Source of the DNA: Batkoa obscura
Lineage: Eukaryota > Entomophthoromycota > Entomophthoromycetes > Entomophthorales > Batkoaceae
Length of the DNA: 64,000 nucleotides
Assembly (NCBI GenBank): GCA_030770535.1
Contig: JASVEC010000002.1
Coordinates: 2,232,001 to 2,296,000 of the forward strand
Reading direction: 5' to 3'
The position numbers and the translations under genes are program-made. The notes under the pieces are model-generated. The model was not told where the DNA came from, ran no database searches, and saw only the letters and a program-made list of their open reading frames with translations. Positions 63,559 to 64,000 of this stretch are shown here, in pieces (within the stretch, counting starts at the first letter, position 1; every line of letters starts with the position of its first letter).

Positions 63559-64000
63559 TTAATTTTTTAAAGCAAATGGTCCATACTTTGAGTTGATAGG
63601 GAAACCTGTAGCATATCCATCATGAAGGTTTAATATAGAAAGGTGTTTTTTTTTGGCTTCATCACTTTTTCCATCTTTTAAGCACTATTTGAGCGAAAAA
63701 TTTGTTAGTAAGATTCTTAAACATAAAAATACATCTCCATAGATTGAAATCGATCTTCAGTAAATTCTTTATCTTTTTGTTCTAATAGTTCCCATTCAGT
63801 GTCTACAGTCAGACCAAATGGTATCATCATATTAGCATCAATATAGCTTTCTAGGAATTCAGAAGTTTTAGTACCATTTGGAAATAGTTTTGGTTGATTT
63901 GGATATCTTTTTTCTAACTCATTAGCGATATCTCTACTATTGTAAACAACACTTCCATCAGGTAGCTTTAAAGTAGGTACTTTTCTCCATTTATTGTCAC
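63559..64000 (-). pseudogene. Glutathione S-transferase copy F, internally deleted (start beyond window edge)
   Basis: Very similar to GST E: 63559-63632 matches 58751-58824, and 63745-64000 matches about 59114-59369 with few changes. The roughly 290 bases between them in E (58825-59113), encoding the linker and the start of the last exon, are missing. MITE copy 13 lies at the junction. The result cannot encode a normal C-terminal domain. Confidence 0.8.
63636..63739 (-). repeat. TA-flanked MITE, copy 13 (inside GST copy F)
   Basis: About 104 bases, left end worn (TAGAAAGGTG), right end CATCTCCA, TA on both sides; exactly at the deletion junction. Confidence 0.82.

Overview
The window is very AT-rich, eukaryotic nuclear DNA. 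Its genes are broken by many short introns (mostly 40-90 bases, GT-AG). The gene set is fungal in flavour: a Yap1-like bZIP factor, trehalose-6-phosphate synthase, Ski3, Gid4, Sed5, a Rim2-like carrier and several fungal-type glutathione S-transferases (GSTs). Other traits are lost from yeasts but kept in animals and some early-branching fungi: an Integrator INTS4-like protein, an animal-like serine palmitoyltransferase small subunit, and what looks like a U12-type AT-AC intron. An early-diverging fungus (for example an entomophthoralean or other zygomycete-grade lineage) fits best. That placement is inference.

Layout. 1-1066: bZIP gene, cut by the window edge. 2.9-9.7 kb: SKI3-like TPR gene and TPS1, both on the minus strand. 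9.7-14.3 kb: gene-poor, holding a 436-base repeat whose identical copy lies at 2.0 kb. 14.3 kb: serine palmitoyltransferase small subunit. 15.9 kb: FetA/STAR1-like ABC ATPase. 17.9-24.0 kb: cluster of four GST genes, one of them dead. 25.0-31.2 kb: Sed5 syntaxin, SDHB, mitochondrial carrier, Gid4. 33.6-43.4 kb: compact housekeeping block (Rad17, TYW2, LSM6, INTS4, cyclophilin) with convergent and divergent pairs tens to about 150 bases apart. 43.8-48.6 kb: tRNA-Leu, farnesyl-diphosphate synthase, isobutyryl-CoA-dehydrogenase-like gene, tRNA-Gln. 49.3-53.2 kb: a perfect 1.36-kb inverted duplication, each arm holding the same secreted-protein gene. 56.4-58.5 kb: second acyl-CoA dehydrogenase, sharing a gene-conversion-like tract with the first. 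58.7-64.0 kb: two more GST copies (one damaged), an orphan exon and a broken transposon gene.

Thirteen clear copies of one ~100-base TA-flanked MITE family are scattered through the accessory stretches. Two sit inside the transposon gene and one at a deletion in a GST copy. The genes are mostly unlinked housekeeping functions (RNA decay, trehalose, sphingolipid, TCA cycle, DNA-damage checkpoint, tRNA modification, isoprenoid and branched-chain catabolism). The GST and acyl-CoA dehydrogenase paralogues and the inverted secreted-protein pair are the families expanding locally. Exon boundaries were read by eye and are approximate unless stated.
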